This document shows, piece after piece, positions 42,605-43,524 of a stretch of DNA of 43,524 bases. Within the stretch, counting starts at the first letter, position 1, and each line of letters opens with the position of its first letter. The DNA lies in contig JAGQRV010000056.1 in NCBI GenBank assembly GCA_020425125.1, forward strand, positions 1-43,524. Reading direction: 5' to 3'. This DNA comes from Paracoccaceae bacterium (GTDB lineage: Bacteria; Pseudomonadota; Alphaproteobacteria; Rhodobacterales; Rhodobacteraceae). The translations under genes and the position numbers were made by a program. Below the pieces are notes generated by a model. The model had not been told where the DNA came from. It ran no database searches and was given only the letters and a program-made list of their open reading frames with translations.

Positions 42605-42858
42605 CGACACGTCTCCTTCATGGTACCCTGGTTGCGCCGAAGCGGGCGTCAAGCTGGCGCAAATTGGAGCCGAACAGTGGGCTCACTGCAACGTCCGGCA
42701 CTACTCCGACATTCCTGCAACGATGATCGGGCTTCGGCGACTGCGATCATGCTCGCCCCCTTCCCTTACTGGCACGGCTCAATATAGCGGGAAAAGCTCA
42801 ACGTCCGCTTCCAGAGATGCACTCCCGACGCGCGGTCGCATTTTCCGCGTCCGCCCCT

Positions 42859-43473
42859 TCATCTTCCCCCGAGACCCGATATCCGCTGGTTCAGGCGCTT
42901 GAACCGCGACGCCAGGAAAAACATCACGGCCGATATCACGAATGCCAGAACCGCGAGCATCCAGCCGAGCGCGACGAGACCGGTCGCCGGCCAGGCGACC
43001 AGGACCAAGCCTCCGAAAAGCGCCAGAAGCCCGACATTCCGAGTGATCTCCTTCTCGGGGTCGCCCGGTGGCATGTTCCACCATGTCCACAAATATCCCG
43101 CGGCGGTTGCGAGCGCCCAAAACCCGAAGAGTACGAATGCAAGACGGGCCGAAAAGGCTGGCAGAACCAGAAGCACCAGGCCAGCAATCCCCGAGACCAG
43201 ACTTGGCGCCGCGTCCTGTACCTGGCCATCGCGCTGCCGGACACCGACATACGTCAATGCCGCGTCCAACACGAGGAACAGCCCGAACAGGCGGAGAAGC
43301 AGAGAGATGCTGCCGGTCGGCCAAAAGAGCGCGCCAAAGCCGAGCAGAAGAGCGATGGCGCCTCGGACCGCAAGCGTCCACCAAAGATCGCTCATCTTGT
43401 CACTGAGCAAGGCCCCCGCTCTTCGCGCCAATTCGCGTCGATGGTCGTCCGTTTCATATTCATGGTCGTTCAT
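42859..43473 (-). CDS. HdeD/DUF308-family membrane protein
   Basis: A 204-residue inner-membrane protein with six hydrophobic helices in three pairs, as in HdeD (acid-resistance membrane protein) and DUF308 relatives. A charged N-terminal segment of about 30 residues (DHEYETDDHRRELARR) precedes the first helix (WWTLAVRGAIALLLGFGALFW). GGGGAG lies before the ATG at 43473. HdeD in E. coli contributes to acid tolerance at high cell density, but in other bacteria the role is unproven. No partner gene is seen on the visible side. Confidence 0.85.
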   Translation of the reverse strand: MNDHEYETDDHRRELARRAGALLSDKMSDLWWTLAVRGAIALLLGFGALFWPTGSISLLLRLFGLFLVLDAALTYVGVRQRDGQVQDAAPSLVSGIAGLVLLVLPAFSARLAFVLFGFWALATAAGYLWTWWNMPPGDPEKEITRNVGLLALFGGLVLVAWPATGLVALGWMLAVLAFVISAVMFFLASRFKRLNQRISGLGGR

Positions 43474-43524
43474 AACGATCTCCCCGTGGCCTTCTCCTAT
43501 GGGGTGTTCCAGTTTCAGTCTTGG

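Overview
The window looks like a chromosomal segment of a high-GC alphaproteobacterium, most likely Rhodobacterales. The grounds are the gene content and order (corrinoid methyltransferase plus reductive activator, nitrite channel - kinase/phosphatase - cyanase, PHA-synthase-like enzyme), the alphaproteobacterial style of the Rrf2 regulator, a CtrA-like box and the IS types. This is inference from family resemblance; no search was run.

Layout. 1-3.7 kb: the 3' end of a methyltetrahydrofolate:corrinoid methyltransferase, a DUF3616 gene on the other strand, and a RACo-type ASKHA activator; the two corrinoid proteins share an arginine-rich tail. A tRNA-Gly(CCC) follows. 4.1-8.7 kb is a nitrogen block: an Rrf2/NsrR-like regulator, a decayed nirB-nirD fusion remnant, a formate/nitrite-family channel, a PP2C-kinase fusion and cyanase. 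8.9-12.4 kb, minus strand: a PhaC-like hydrolase translationally coupled to a plasma-membrane H+-ATPase. Then an AroE-like dehydrogenase, a tyrosine-recombinase remnant and tRNA-Arg(CCG). 15-21.6 kb: a MATE exporter, a secreted protein, a di-haem peroxidase, a BBE-type FAD oxidoreductase and a divergent AraC regulator.

22.4-32.5 kb is the most unusual intact block. It holds an 819-residue RTX-tailed alpha/beta hydrolase, a P-loop protein whose C-terminal part resembles the N-terminal region of IS256 transposases, a PrtD-type ABC exporter, an HlyD-type adaptor, a CapA-type metallophosphatase and, convergently, a membrane-anchored close paralogue of the RTX hydrolase domain. Overlapping start/stop codons tie the P-loop, ABC and HlyD genes into one operon. 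I infer a type I secretion system exporting the RTX hydrolase, with a second version kept at the cell envelope.

32.8-41 kb is an insertion-sequence graveyard: IS3- and IS6-family fragments, all broken. Three intact cargo units lie among them: a GH42 beta-galactosidase, an orphan sugar-binding protein, and a DUF4157 protein with an HExxH motif plus a C-terminal Cys/His/Asp domain that resembles effectors of extracellular contractile injection systems. The right end carries a secreted conserved protein of unknown function and an HdeD/DUF308 membrane protein.

Most promising for new biology: the DUF4157 orphan effector, the duplicated hydrolase with its own T1SS, and the P-loop/IS256-like fusion.
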